A DNA stretch of 64,000 nucleotides from contig CALGJV010000010.1 in NCBI GenBank assembly GCA_937928595.1, positions 1 to 64,000 of the forward strand, given 5' to 3'. This document shows, piece by piece, positions 16,647-24,745 of the stretch; position 1 is the first letter of the stretch; every line of letters begins with the position of its first letter. This DNA comes from an uncultured Phycisphaerae bacterium (GTDB lineage: Bacteria; Planctomycetota; Phycisphaerae; UBA1845; Fen-1342). Both the position numbers and the translations under genes were made by a program. The notes beneath the pieces were generated by a model. That model was not told the DNA's origin. It saw nothing but the letters and a program-made list of their open reading frames with translations, and did not search any database.

Positions 16647-16709
16647 GGCCGCGGGCGGAGCCTACGCGCTGCCGGCGGGGGCGGCAAGCAGCCCGCGCGG
16701 GGCATGGGA

Positions 16710-16946
16710 CTAGACGGCCGGCGCGTCGAGTGCGGGGGCGGGCGCGGTGCTGCGGCCGACCTCCTTCGCCAGGGCGATGAGCGCCTCTTCCATGCTGTCA
16801 CACAGGAGCGAGGCGACGGGCGGCTCCGTGCATTGCGCCCGCCATTTGCCGTGCTGGTAGACAAGCTGGGCGTGGACTTTTCGTACGGATTCCTCCGCAC
16901 TGCCCGGGCACTGCACCTCGAGTGGAAATCGCAACCGGAATTGCAT
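16710..16946 (-). CDS. small conserved-looking protein, unknown
   Basis: A 78-residue protein starting MQFRLRFPLEVQCPGSAEES and containing LCDSMEEALIALAKEVG. GGGAG lies seven bases before the ATG. The mixed-charge, well-structured sequence with strands then a helix looks like a genuine small alpha/beta protein, but I do not recognise it. It lies between the ligase gene and the divergent YkgJ-like gene. A much longer in-frame extension upstream is Arg/Pro-rich and not credible. Confidence 0.55.
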   Translation of the reverse strand: MQFRLRFPLEVQCPGSAEESVRKVHAQLVYQHGKWRAQCTEPPVASLLCDSMEEALIALAKEVGRSTAPAPALDAPAV

Positions 16947-17142
16947 CGCCGGTCTCCCGGGGCCCGCGGCGGTCGCCGGTCGCGCCGGCCGGTGGCCGCG
17001 ATTCGTCAGCGTGGGCGGCGCGTCTGGCGCGCACCAGTGCCTACGCATCTCTTCGGCTGCCGACCGGGTTGGACCTAAGCCGCGTCCGGCCGGGCGCGAC
17101 CCCCGCGCGCCGGCGGCCCCGCCGGCCTGCGCGGCGGCCGCG

Positions 17143-17148
17143 TATACT
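17143..17148 (+). promoter_or_regulatory. -10 element TATACT, predicts leaderless mRNA
   Basis: TATACT in a G+C-rich context, ending seven bases before the GTG of the YkgJ-like gene. A transcript start seven bases beyond the hexamer would fall one base before the start codon. Confidence 0.6.
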
Positions 17149-17155
17149 GCGGGTT

Positions 17156-17869
17156 GTGAGCGTGCCTTCGGATGACTTGCGCGTTGCTGCGGGCGTGGGG
17201 GCGATGGCCGCTGCGCTGGCGGACGAGTTCGCGGCCACGGCAGCGCAGCCGCTGCCGGTGCTGACGCTGGCGGAGCGCGCCGCCGCCGCGGTCGAGAAGT
17301 GGAGTGACCGGGCCCCGGATAGGAGTCGCCGGGCGTGCCGCGCCGGCTGCGCCCACTGCTGCTACATGGCGGTCTCAGTGACGGCCCTGGAGGCGCTGTG
17401 GCTGGCCGATCGGCTCCGCGCCGCCTGTGCGCCGGAAGAACTCGCCGCGAAAATCGAGCAGATTGCCGCGACCTCCGCCCGCGTTTCCAACCTGACGATC
17501 GAGGCCCGCGCCGCCGCGCGCGTCCCGTGCGCACTGCTCGGCCCGGACGGCAATTGCACCATGCATCCCTTCCGTCCGCTCGGCTGCCGCGGCTGGACGT
17601 CGTTCTCGGCCGAGCTCTGCGCCGCCGCGCTCGCCGCTGGCGAGCCGGGGCACTCCGGCCCTTGCGACCGCGTGGCGCTGGCCGCGGCCGGCAGCGTCAC
17701 GGAGGGGCTCCAACGTGGTTTCCGAGCGGCGGGCGTCGATGCGGGCCACTACGAGTTTCACGCCGCGCTGCTGCGCGCCCTGACACATCCGGACGCCGCC
17801 GCCGAGTGGTCCTGCGGTCGGCCGGTGTTCAGCGACCTGCCGCGCGTGGTGTCGGAGCGACTGCGCTGA
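17156..17869 (+). CDS. YkgJ-like Fe-S/zinc cluster protein
   Basis: A 237-residue protein of the YkgJ (CxxCxxCC) family. The cluster-binding cysteines are visible as CRAGCAHCC (Cys61, 65, 68, 69), a second group in PCALLGPDGNC, and PLGCRGW further on. Family members bind a zinc ion or iron-sulfur cluster through eight or so conserved cysteines; their biochemical role is unsettled. The N-terminal 50 residues are helical and variable. The GTG start is chosen because the -10 element TATACT is only seven bases upstream, so transcription cannot begin early enough for any start further upstream, and no Shine-Dalgarno is present; the mRNA is probably leaderless. Confidence 0.82.
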   Translation: MSVPSDDLRVAAGVGAMAAALADEFAATAAQPLPVLTLAERAAAAVEKWSDRAPDRSRRACRAGCAHCCYMAVSVTALEALWLADRLRAACAPEELAAKIEQIAATSARVSNLTIEARAAARVPCALLGPDGNCTMHPFRPLGCRGWTSFSAELCAAALAAGEPGHSGPCDRVALAAAGSVTEGLQRGFRAAGVDAGHYEFHAALLRALTHPDAAAEWSCGRPVFSDLPRVVSERLR

Positions 17870-17944
17870 CCGCGCGGCGGCGGTTCGAGGGAGTGCGGCG
17901 GCCGGCGGGCGTGCGCAGGCTGCCGGGCCGCGGCGTACCCACGC

Positions 17945-17950
17945 TATAAT
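17945..17950 (+). promoter_or_regulatory. -10 element TATAAT for the kinase-CHASE2 gene
   Basis: A perfect TATAAT surrounded by G+C. The transcript would start near 17957. It overlaps an in-frame ATG (17949), which therefore cannot be the kinase start; the next in-frame ATG at 17994 has AGGGA upstream and is preferred. Confidence 0.65.
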
Positions 17951-17993
17951 GCCCGCGCCAAGTCCATCGGTCGCGGAGTCGGCGCAGGGACGC

Positions 17994-20435
17994 ATGTCGA
18001 CACGGGCAGCACAGTGTGCACAGCATGAGGCGGTGGCGGCCTGGGCCGCGGGAACCGGCCCGCCCGAGACCGTCCCGGAGCTCGAGCAACACCTCGAACG
18101 CTGTGAGTCGTGCCGGGCGGTCTTCCGCCAGGTGACGGGCGAGCGGTTCCCGCGTTTCCGCAACTACACCGTGATCGCGGAACTGGGCCGCGGCGGCTTC
18201 GGCGTCGTGTACAAGGCCGTGCATCACGCCAAGCAGCGGATCGAAGCGCTGAAGGTGCTGTTCAGCAAGACGCCGCTGCGCGAGGCCTACTTCCAGAACG
18301 AGGTTCACCTGGTTGCGCGGCTGCGGCACCCGAACATCGCCACGCTCTACGAGGCGCACCTCGGCACGATCCCGCATTACTACACGATGGAATACGTGCC
18401 CGGGCAGCACCTGGACGAGTACCTCCGCACGCACGAGGTCTCGCTCGAGGAACGCATCGAGATCATCCGCAGGGTTGCGCTGGCGATCGACTATGCCCAC
18501 CGGGCCGGCGTGATCCATCGCGACCTGAAGCCGCAGAACATCGTCATCGACGCCGCCGGAGAGCCGCGCATCGTTGATTTCGGCATCGCCAAGCGGCTCG
18601 GCCTCGACGGCGACCCGGGCCCGGCCGCCGGCCGCACGGAGGGAGCCCTCGGAACCTACGGCTACATGTCGCCGGAGCAGCTCCGCGGAGCGCCCGTCGA
18701 CGGTCGGACCGACGTGTTCAGCCTCGGCGCGCTGCTCTTTCACGCGATTACCGGTCAGCCGGCCAGCGACGCCGCCAACCACGCGCGCCTGCTCGCGCTG
18801 CTCCGGGGGCGACATGTCAGTCGGGCCGAGGACTTGGCCGCGATCATCCGCCGCGCCGTGCAGCCGATTGCGGACGAACGCTACCCGGACGCCGCGGCGC
18901 TCGTGGCCGACCTCGACGCGTACCGGACCGGACGGCCGGTCGGCGCGCGGCCGGGGCTGTCGTTCGGGCAGCGGGCCACCCGCCTCGCGGCGCTGCTGCT
19001 GCGGAATCATCCGGCGGCGGTGCAGTTCGCGGTGCTGGCCGCGGCCGTGCTGGTGCTGGTCGCGATGCTGTGGAACGTCCGGGCGGCCGTGAAGTCGCCC
19101 GGCGTCGGGCTCGGGCGGGGCGTCGTGCTGGTCGGCGTGCTGCCCAGCACCGAACAGGCCATCCGGGAGGGACGGTTGGGGGCCGACCTGCCGGGTTTGG
19201 ACCCGCACGACCGCAAGAGCTGGCGCGTGCTGTGGGGCCATTTCATGGCCCAACTGGCCGGCTCGGGCGCCCGGGCCATCGTCTGGGACTACTACTTCCC
19301 CGACGACTTCGACGCGTTCGACGCGGCCTTTGCCGCCGGGGCACGGGCCGCCGGCGTGCCGGTCATCGTCGGAGCCGCGGAGATGGACGAGAACGCCGAA
19401 CCGGTCCTCGCGTCGCAGATCCGGGCCGCGGCCTTCGGCTGGGGTCTGCTGCTGGGTGTCAACCCGGCCGGTCGCGGACACGAGGTCAGTCTCCCGCTGG
19501 CCGTGCTCCGCGGACGCAACGCGCCCGTTCCAACATTGCCGCTGGCGGCGCTGGCGGCGGTGCGACAGCCGGAGCACCGGATGGACCTGCGGGTCGGCCG
19601 CGACGCACTCGAGCTGTGCTACCAGCGGACGGAGGTCCGGCCCGGTGAGAAGCGCTGGCTGGACACCGCGGACGTGGTGCCCTTTTTCGACGAGCACCGG
19701 CCACTGGTCGACGGTTCACACCTGCTGGCCGGCGACCGGGTCTTCTTGGCGCGCTATTCGCTGGCCGACATGGCTGCCTGGCGCGCGCGGACCATCCCCT
19801 TCGAGGAGCTGCTCGGGCTGCCGCCCGATGCCCGTCGGGCCCGCGCGGCCGGCAAGGTGGTGGTCATCGGTCGGATGGTTCCGGGGCACGATTCGTGGCC
19901 GTTGGCCGACGGCAGCCAGATGTTCGGATGCCAGGCGTTTGCCCATGCGATCGACAAGGCGCTCGCCACCGGCCGCATCGAGCGCTACCCGCGTCACTGG
20001 CTTTTTACGCAGGTGCTGCTGTGGGGGCTCATGGCGTTCGCCGGCGTTCGCTGGGTGGGCTGGTCGGCCCGCTGGCCGCTCCGGCCAGGTCTCGCGCTCG
20101 GAGCGAGCGCGTTCGTGCTGAGCCTCTTGCTGGCGGCGCTCACCGCGTTTCAGGTGCGGGCCCTCAGTGGGCTGATGGTCGGCATTGCGGCCAGCACGCT
20201 CCTGGCGGTCGGCGGGCCGGTACTGATGGTCGCCGTACTCAGTCAGCGGTATCAGCGCTTGACGCCCGCGCCCGGCTGGGTCCAGGCGAGCGAGACCGTC
20301 TCTTCGACGGTGGTCGTCACCGCGAGCGATTCGGAACCGAAGCCGGCCACGCTCGAGCCGCACCACGCGAGTACGAAGCTGGAAGCGGATGGGCGGCGGC
20401 CGAAGCGGCTTCCGGGGGCCGCCGACCGGCGTTGA
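17994..20435 (+). CDS. zinc finger-Ser/Thr kinase-CHASE2 membrane receptor
   Basis: An 813-residue sensor kinase. Residues 8-45 contain HLERCESC, an HxxxCxxC motif of the zinc anti-sigma/putative zinc-finger type. A Hanks-type kinase domain (57-330) has GRGGFGVVYK (65-74), Lys87, HRDLKPQN (175-182), DFG (195-197) and a SPE in place of APE (226-228), so all catalytic residues are present. A membrane helix at 343-361 leads to a CHASE2 extracytoplasmic sensor domain (about 376-650), followed by three membrane helices (about 660-740) and a short polar tail. CHASE2 domains sense unknown extracellular signals; here they would control Ser/Thr phosphorylation. The HxxxCxxC module before the kinase recalls sigma-factor control. 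The gene is monocistronic with its own promoter. Confidence 0.92.
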   Translation: MSTRAAQCAQHEAVAAWAAGTGPPETVPELEQHLERCESCRAVFRQVTGERFPRFRNYTVIAELGRGGFGVVYKAVHHAKQRIEALKVLFSKTPLREAYFQNEVHLVARLRHPNIATLYEAHLGTIPHYYTMEYVPGQHLDEYLRTHEVSLEERIEIIRRVALAIDYAHRAGVIHRDLKPQNIVIDAAGEPRIVDFGIAKRLGLDGDPGPAAGRTEGALGTYGYMSPEQLRGAPVDGRTDVFSLGALLFHAITGQPASDAANHARLLALLRGRHVSRAEDLAAIIRRAVQPIADERYPDAAALVADLDAYRTGRPVGARPGLSFGQRATRLAALLLRNHPAAVQFAVLAAAVLVLVAMLWNVRAAVKSPGVGLGRGVVLVGVLPSTEQAIREGRLGADLPGLDPHDRKSWRVLWGHFMAQLAGSGARAIVWDYYFPDDFDAFDAAFAAGARAAGVPVIVGAAEMDENAEPVLASQIRAAAFGWGLLLGVNPAGRGHEVSLPLAVLRGRNAPVPTLPLAALAAVRQPEHRMDLRVGRDALELCYQRTEVRPGEKRWLDTADVVPFFDEHRPLVDGSHLLAGDRVFLARYSLADMAAWRARTIPFEELLGLPPDARRARAAGKVVVIGRMVPGHDSWPLADGSQMFGCQAFAHAIDKALATGRIERYPRHWLFTQVLLWGLMAFAGVRWVGWSARWPLRPGLALGASAFVLSLLLAALTAFQVRALSGLMVGIAASTLLAVGGPVLMVAVLSQRYQRLTPAPGWVQASETVSSTVVVTASDSEPKPATLEPHHASTKLEADGRRPKRLPGAADRR

Positions 20436-20575
20436 ACCGGGCTTGTGCGCGGCGGCCGCGTGGCCCGGTCACGATGCGCGTCAGGAGCGGTGGATCAATC
20501 GCCCGCGGGCGGCGCGGGCGAGCTCTGCACGGTCCCGCGCCGCCCGCCGTGTTCCCTGGTCCGGTTGAGGGCCGC

Positions 20576-20710
20576 TCAGGCGGGGCTGAACGACCAGGCT
20601 GCCAGCATGGCCAGCGCCAGAGCCGCCAGCGTCCAGAGCCCGGCGGCCGCGAACCGGCCGAAGACCAGTTCTCCTCGGCTGTAATCGGGAGCGAGTGGGG
20701 CCGTGGCCAT
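20576..20710 (-). CDS. 44-residue single-pass membrane protein
   Basis: A 44-residue protein beginning MATAPLAPDYSRGELVFGR. A Tyr/Arg/Glu-containing amphipathic N-terminus is followed by one hydrophobic helix (AAGLWTLAALALAMLAAWSF). The ATG lies two bases after the stop of the upstream 25-residue peptide gene (TGAACATG), and GAGG in the end of that gene can serve as Shine-Dalgarno. The tight spacing and shared strand indicate one translational unit. I do not recognise the family. It resembles small accessory subunits of membrane complexes in size and layout only. Confidence 0.55.
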   Translation of the reverse strand: MATAPLAPDYSRGELVFGRFAAAGLWTLAALALAMLAAWSFSPA

Positions 20711-20712
20711 GT

Positions 20713-20790
20713 TCAGCCCTCGGCACCCATCATCACATACTGATAGACGCCCATCAGATTCCACCAGAACTCGAGAAACCACCAGGACAT
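20713..20790 (-). CDS. 25-residue aromatic membrane peptide
   Basis: A 25-codon gene whose product contains SWWFLEFWWNLMGVYQYVMM: four Trp, two Phe and two Tyr in one hydrophobic stretch with a single acidic residue. AAGGTGG stands six bases before the ATG. This composition is very unlikely from random G+C-rich DNA, which favours Arg, Ala, Pro and Gly. It would sit as one membrane helix or lie at the interface, probably next to the 44-residue product of the following gene. The function is unknown. It is convergent with the kinase-CHASE2 gene. Confidence 0.6.
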   Translation of the reverse strand: MSWWFLEFWWNLMGVYQYVMMGAEG

Positions 20791-21043
20791 TTGCAACCAC
20801 CTTTCGCTTCTTGTATTTCCCGCACCGAGTTCCGTGTTTCGAGAGCGACGCGCCCTCGTGCGCGCCTTCGTCCAAACGGGCGCTTCACTTGTGGAAAAAT
20901 CGGTTTCGCGTTCGCCGGCCGGCGATTCTTGCGCGTTCGCCGCTGCCCGCGGCGAGGAGCGAATATGCCGCCCGCGCCGGCGAATACGACGGGGCGTGAC
21001 CCGGCACGCCCTCGGCCCCGCGTCGGCGGCTGCGTCGGCGCGG

Positions 21044-21049
21044 TAGAAT
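21044..21049 (+). promoter_or_regulatory. -10 element TAGAAT
   Basis: TAGAAT in G+C-rich DNA with a predicted transcript start near 21056, only 12 bases before an ATT codon that I take as the start of the next gene. Confidence 0.5.
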
Positions 21050-21067
21050 CGGATCGCGAGGCTAAGC

Positions 21068-21559
21068 ATTTTCAGCCGCTGGTTTTACGTCCGAGTTCGG
21101 GCTGCGGAGCGGGCCCTCGAGCAGGGCCGGCTTGACGACGCCTACGCGGCCGCGCAGCAGCCCGACGTGCGCGAACACCCGCGCGCGGCGGGCCTGCTCG
21201 ACGAGCTGGCAGGCATGTTGAACGCCCGCGCCCGCCTGCACCGCCAGGCCGGGCGGCTTGCCGACGCCCTGGCGCGGGACTTCGACAAGGGCACGCAGGA
21301 GACCATCAGCCCGCCTCAGGACCCGCGGAATGACTCGGCATCGCACGCGGCCCGCGCCGAGATTCTTGTAGGCATCTCCGAGTTGTCCGCTCGCGTGGTC
21401 GAAGAGGAGCGCCGTCGCGAACTCGGTCGGGACGCGACGCTGCGGAGCGAAGCGTCTCGGATCCCGACCGTCGTCGTCAGCATCGTGGCCGTCGCGCTCG
21501 CGGCCGTCGTGCTCAAGGCGATGGCCCGGCGCACGGCCGCCGCTGCTCTGCACGACTGA
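21068..21559 (+). CDS. TPR-like membrane-anchored protein, probable ATT start
   Basis: A 163-residue protein if initiated at ATT, with N-terminus FSRWFYVRVRAAERALEQGR and then LDDAYAAAQQP. The 20-60 region has the helix pattern of a tetratricopeptide unit, a long helical stretch follows, and a hydrophobic helix (TVVVSIVAVALAAVVLKAM) ends the protein. No ATG, GTG or TTG occurs in frame between the preceding stop and codon 34. A GAGG Shine-Dalgarno lies six bases before ATT, and a -10 element sits just upstream, so ATT initiation (as in infC) is the best reading. The alternative is GTG at 21167, which has no ribosome binding site and would discard well-coded sequence. Function unknown. Confidence 0.55.
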   Translation: MFSRWFYVRVRAAERALEQGRLDDAYAAAQQPDVREHPRAAGLLDELAGMLNARARLHRQAGRLADALARDFDKGTQETISPPQDPRNDSASHAARAEILVGISELSARVVEEERRRELGRDATLRSEASRIPTVVVSIVAVALAAVVLKAMARRTAAAALHD

Positions 21560-21861
21560 CCGGGCCGGGACGGATGCAGCGACCGCGCTGCACGCAACTC
21601 CATTTGCTCAGTGTATTTGCAGCTCCAGCGATCGTCGCGGCCCGCGGTGCGCCACGCCGTGGTCAGAGCCCGGAATTCGCTCGGAGCCGATCGCCCTCAC
21701 AGTCGGCAGCCGGTGCCGCACCCGCCCCCGCCGCCGTTCGCTGCCGTTGCCGTCCCGAAACCGTGTGCCGCCCCATAAGGTCTCCCATTGAAGCTGCCGA
21801 TGGGGTGGTTGGTCGGTTGCGCGGAATCCGGCCGACTCCGCGACCGACGCGGAGGTTTGCC

Positions 21862-22083
21862 ATGCCGCCCACGACTGTCAGCCGCCCCCGCCCCGTCCGC
21901 ACCCGCAGCATGCCCGCGACCGAGATCGTCTCGCAGACGATCGAACCGACGGAGGAGCAGATCCGCCGACGGGCGCACGAAATCTACCGCCAGCGGAACG
22001 GCGCCCCCGGCAGCCCGGAGGCCGACTGGCTCCAGGCGGAGGCCGAGCTGCGGGGCCGAATCGCGTTGCTGGGCCGGGTTTGA
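21862..22083 (+). CDS. DUF2934 small protein
   Basis: A 73-residue protein whose C-terminal half, IRRRAHEIYRQRNGAPGSPE followed by ADWLQAEAELR, fits DUF2934, a short helical domain of unknown function. The N-terminal 25 residues are Pro/Arg/Thr-rich and probably disordered. GGAGG is placed about six bases before the ATG. A strong terminator follows within 100 bases, so this is a self-contained unit. Confidence 0.75.
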   Translation: MPPTTVSRPRPVRTRSMPATEIVSQTIEPTEEQIRRRAHEIYRQRNGAPGSPEADWLQAEAELRGRIALLGRV

Positions 22084-22175
22084 GAGCAGCTTGTAAGGCG
22101 GACAACCGCCCGCGGCTAACCGCCCGGCGTAGAGCACCGGCTGGAAGGCGCCGCCGTAACGCAACACGTGTCCCC

Positions 22176-22229
22176 GACGCCGAGTGTCGGGCTACCGTCC
22201 GAGTGGACGGCTCTCGGCGGCCTTTTTTT
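22176..22229 (+). terminator. branched intrinsic terminator
   Basis: GCCGAG (22179-22184) pairs with CTCGGC (22213-22218), enclosing a second hairpin CCGTCC-GAGT-GGACGG, and the structure is followed by seven T. This is a credible rho-independent terminator for the DUF2934 gene. Confidence 0.7.
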
Positions 22230-22260
22230 CGGCCTGCGGGGCCTGGCGGGCGGCTCGGGG

Positions 22261-22289
22261 TTGCATGGCCACCCGGCGAGCCGGATAAT
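22261..22289 (+). promoter_or_regulatory. promoter, TTGCAT-17-GATAAT
   Basis: TTGCAT and GATAAT separated by exactly 17 bases, immediately downstream of the terminator. The transcript start would be near 22296, giving a leader of about 130 bases for the prepilin gene. Confidence 0.6.
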
Positions 22290-22424
22290 GCCAGTGGCGG
22301 GCGGCACTCTCGTGGAAAGCGAGCGCATGCGCTTTCGACGAAACCGCGTCGCACGAACAACCGACTCGACTGCGTCCGCCCCGTCGGCTGTCGGTTCAAC
22401 GTCCCTCACGTGCAGGTGCCCCGA

Positions 22425-23468
22425 ATGAATCTGTTCCCGGCTCACCCCGACCGTGCGCGGCACGCGACCGCGCTCCCCGCGTTCACCCTGATCGAACTCC
22501 TGGCCGTCATCGCGATCATCGTGCTGCTGATCTCGATCCTCGTGCCGTCGGTCGGCCGCGCCCGCGACCAGGCGAAGAACGCCAAGACCCGCGCGATGCT
22601 CAAGGCGATCGGCGACGGGCTCGAGGCGTTCAAGGGCGAGAACGAGGACGAAGTCCGCAAGACGGGCGGTTATCCGCCGTCGTCCGCGGCCGACGACCCG
22701 ACGGAACCCGGCCAGCAGAACATCTTCGGCGCGCAGTGGCTGGTGCGCTACCTGGTCGGCAAGGATTCCAGCGGCTACGTGGCGCGCCGCAACGTGCCCC
22801 CGCCGCTGCTGGACAACCCGCAGCAGTACTGGGAGCAGCGGTATTGGTATGACACGGAAGGCGGTCCCCAGGGTGTGACGCTGCCGCTCGAGCGCGTCGG
22901 ACCGTACGTCGCGCCGGAGGGGTTGTCGCTTGTTCTGCCCGAGAAGCTGCCGAACAAGCCCGACGGGGGGCCCGGCTGCGATCCGAATACCTTCAAGCAG
23001 CCCGTGGCCCGGGACACGTTCGGCTACCCGGTTCTCTACTACGCCGCGAACGCCCGCGCCGCCGCGAAGGCAGACGCGAAGATCGCCCGCTATCGCAATG
23101 ACACTCCGGGCCAGGCGATCTACACGATGGAAGACAACGGTCTGTTCACCGGCATGTGCCAGGGCTCCACATGCCGATACCCCGCCTGGGACTTCGGCAA
23201 CCTGCTCGGCGGCGGGGCCGACGACGCGACGCGCCCGATTTACAAGCTATCGCATTTCGGCATGACCAACCCCGCCGACGCGCAGAGCTTGGCGGCCGAC
23301 ATTGCCGCCGGCAATACGGCCACGTTTCCGTACTACATTCTGAACAAGAGCGCGTTCGAGACCACCAACAAGAAGACGGCCATTCCGAACCGCAAGGACT
23401 CGTTCCTGCTTATAACTGCAGGTAAAGACGGCATTTACGGTACGGCCGACGACGTCACCAACTTCTGA
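22425..23468 (+). CDS. GspG-like prepilin/pseudopilin
   Basis: A 347-residue protein with a prepilin N-terminus, LPAFTLIELLAVIAIIVLLI, whose hydrophobic alpha-helix would form the pilus core. Cleavage by a prepilin peptidase should fall before Phe. The residue at -1 is Ala where Gly is usual; Ala is tolerated in some systems. The C-terminus (LITAGKDGIYGTADDVTNF) matches the calcium-site segment of major pseudopilins such as GspG. The protein is much longer than a typical GspG (about 140 residues), with a large soluble insert. No other pilus or type II secretion genes are nearby, so it is an orphan pseudopilin-like protein at the head of the secreted locus. Confidence 0.83.
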   Translation: MNLFPAHPDRARHATALPAFTLIELLAVIAIIVLLISILVPSVGRARDQAKNAKTRAMLKAIGDGLEAFKGENEDEVRKTGGYPPSSAADDPTEPGQQNIFGAQWLVRYLVGKDSSGYVARRNVPPPLLDNPQQYWEQRYWYDTEGGPQGVTLPLERVGPYVAPEGLSLVLPEKLPNKPDGGPGCDPNTFKQPVARDTFGYPVLYYAANARAAAKADAKIARYRNDTPGQAIYTMEDNGLFTGMCQGSTCRYPAWDFGNLLGGGADDATRPIYKLSHFGMTNPADAQSLAADIAAGNTATFPYYILNKSAFETTNKKTAIPNRKDSFLLITAGKDGIYGTADDVTNF

Positions 23469-23567
23469 TCCGGCTCTGCGGGCGACGGCGGGGGCGGACT
23501 GGCCGCCGACGGATTCGCCGGGCGATTCGGCGGAAAAATTGGCGTGCGTTCACTCGGTGCGAGCGGG

Positions 23568-23573
23568 TAGGAT
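23568..23573 (+). promoter_or_regulatory. -10 element TAGGAT
   Basis: TAGGAT about 47 bases before the ATG of the Omp28-like gene, giving a transcript start near 23580. The same hexamer and a similar leader length occur before the next gene. Confidence 0.4.
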
Positions 23574-23620
23574 GGCCGGGAGTGGAACCGGTTGTGTATG
23601 TCCCTCACGGGAGAGTGCTT

Positions 23621-24580
23621 ATGACGCGGTGGGCTGCAACCTTCGGCACGCTTCTGGTGGTCGCGGCGGGTGTTTCATTTCTGCGGCCGACGCGCGCCGT
23701 AGCGGCAGAGCGGGTCGTGATCGCGGAGGATTTCACCGCGACCTGGTGCACGTACTGTCCGTATGCGGGCCGGGCGCTGCACCGCATGTTGAACGAGCTG
23801 CCGACCACGTTCACCTGTCTTCAGATTCACGGCGCCGACGCGTACGCAATCAGTTGGGGCTCCACGCGCGAGACGTTCTACGGGGTGTCCGGCTATCCGA
23901 CCGTGTGGTTCGACGGACAGAACCGGGCCGAGGGCGCGTACACGAACGACCTGAGCCAGTACAACTGGTACATGTCGCTCTACAACACGTGCCGCGCACG
24001 CCCGACGGACGTGACGCTCGAGGTGGGCGGCGAACCGGTAAGCGGACAGACGTACCGTATCACTGCCCGCATCGCCGTCGAGCCGACCGGTACGGCCAAG
24101 ACGGTCAAGGTCTACTTCGCGCACGTGCTGGACTACTACCCGTACTCGGCCGACAACCGCTATCGCAACTGCCTGCGCACACCGGGCGTGACGACCAGCG
24201 TCGTGACGCTGGAGCCGGGGCAGCCGCAGGAAATCAGCAAGTCGTTCACGTTTGACGCGACGAGCTGGGCGAACCAGGCCAACATCAAGATCATCGTCTG
24301 GGCCCAGGTGAACAACCTGTACGCCCCGGCGGCGATTCACAACGCCTACTCGCTCAATTGGCCGTTCCACCCGTTGCCCCCGCTTTGGCAGCGCGGCGAC
24401 CTGAACTGCGACGGCGTCGTGAACTTCGATGACATCGACCCCTTCGTGCTGGCGCTGAACGGGCAGGCCGGCTACGAGGCCGCGTTCCCTAACTGCGCGT
24501 ACGCGAACGCGGACTGCAACAACGATCAGGCCGTCAACTTCGACGACATCGACGCGTTCGTGGCCCTGCTGGCCGGGTGA
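23621..24580 (+). CDS. Omp28/thioredoxin-like protein with dockerin repeats
   Basis: A 319-residue exported protein. A signal peptide (about 1-29) precedes a thioredoxin-fold domain with the redox-type motif ATWCTYCPYAG (Cys43, Cys46), in the style of Omp28-related surface proteins; GYPTVWFDGQ supplies the cis-proline strand. A beta-type domain occupies about 140-260. The C-terminus has two dockerin-type calcium loops, DLNCDGVVNFDDIDPFVLAL and ADCNNDQAVNFDDIDAFVAL. Dockerins bind cohesins in cellulosomes, but planctomycete versions often have no known partner. The ATG is supported by GGGAGAG eight bases upstream. The CxxC pair could mean extracellular disulfide chemistry, though an adhesive role is equally possible. 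Confidence 0.82.
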   Translation: MTRWAATFGTLLVVAAGVSFLRPTRAVAAERVVIAEDFTATWCTYCPYAGRALHRMLNELPTTFTCLQIHGADAYAISWGSTRETFYGVSGYPTVWFDGQNRAEGAYTNDLSQYNWYMSLYNTCRARPTDVTLEVGGEPVSGQTYRITARIAVEPTGTAKTVKVYFAHVLDYYPYSADNRYRNCLRTPGVTTSVVTLEPGQPQEISKSFTFDATSWANQANIKIIVWAQVNNLYAPAAIHNAYSLNWPFHPLPPLWQRGDLNCDGVVNFDDIDPFVLALNGQAGYEAAFPNCAYANADCNNDQAVNFDDIDAFVALLAG

Positions 24581-24670
24581 AACGGCGGCGGCCATCGAAG
24601 CTCTGTGCGGACTGCCGTCCGGGTGACCGGGCGGCAGTTTTCGGATCGGCCCGCGGCGCTGCGCACCTGA

Positions 24671-24699
24671 TTGTTTCGAATCGTCCGATTCATTAGGAT
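24671..24699 (+). promoter_or_regulatory. promoter TTGTTT-17-TAGGAT with palindrome in the spacer
   Basis: TTGTTT and TAGGAT are 17 bases apart. Inside the spacer lies GAATCG-TC-CGATTC (24678-24691), a perfect inverted repeat. A protein bound there would block RNA polymerase. The transcript start near 24706 supports the GTG at 24746 as the start of the next gene. Confidence 0.55.
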
Positions 24700-24745
24700 G
24701 TCGGTACCGCGTGGGCGACGGCCCCGCGCGAGAGGAGCGGAACAC

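Noticed and set aside
17949-17993. Upstream ATG of the kinase-CHASE2 gene
   Set aside because: It overlaps the TATAAT element, so it lies before the expected transcript start; the ATG at 17994 has a Shine-Dalgarno.
20978-21050. Short plus-strand frame with GAGGAG before ATGCCGCCCGCG
   Set aside because: The encoded sequence is Pro/Ala/Arg noise and overlaps the TAGAAT promoter of the next gene.
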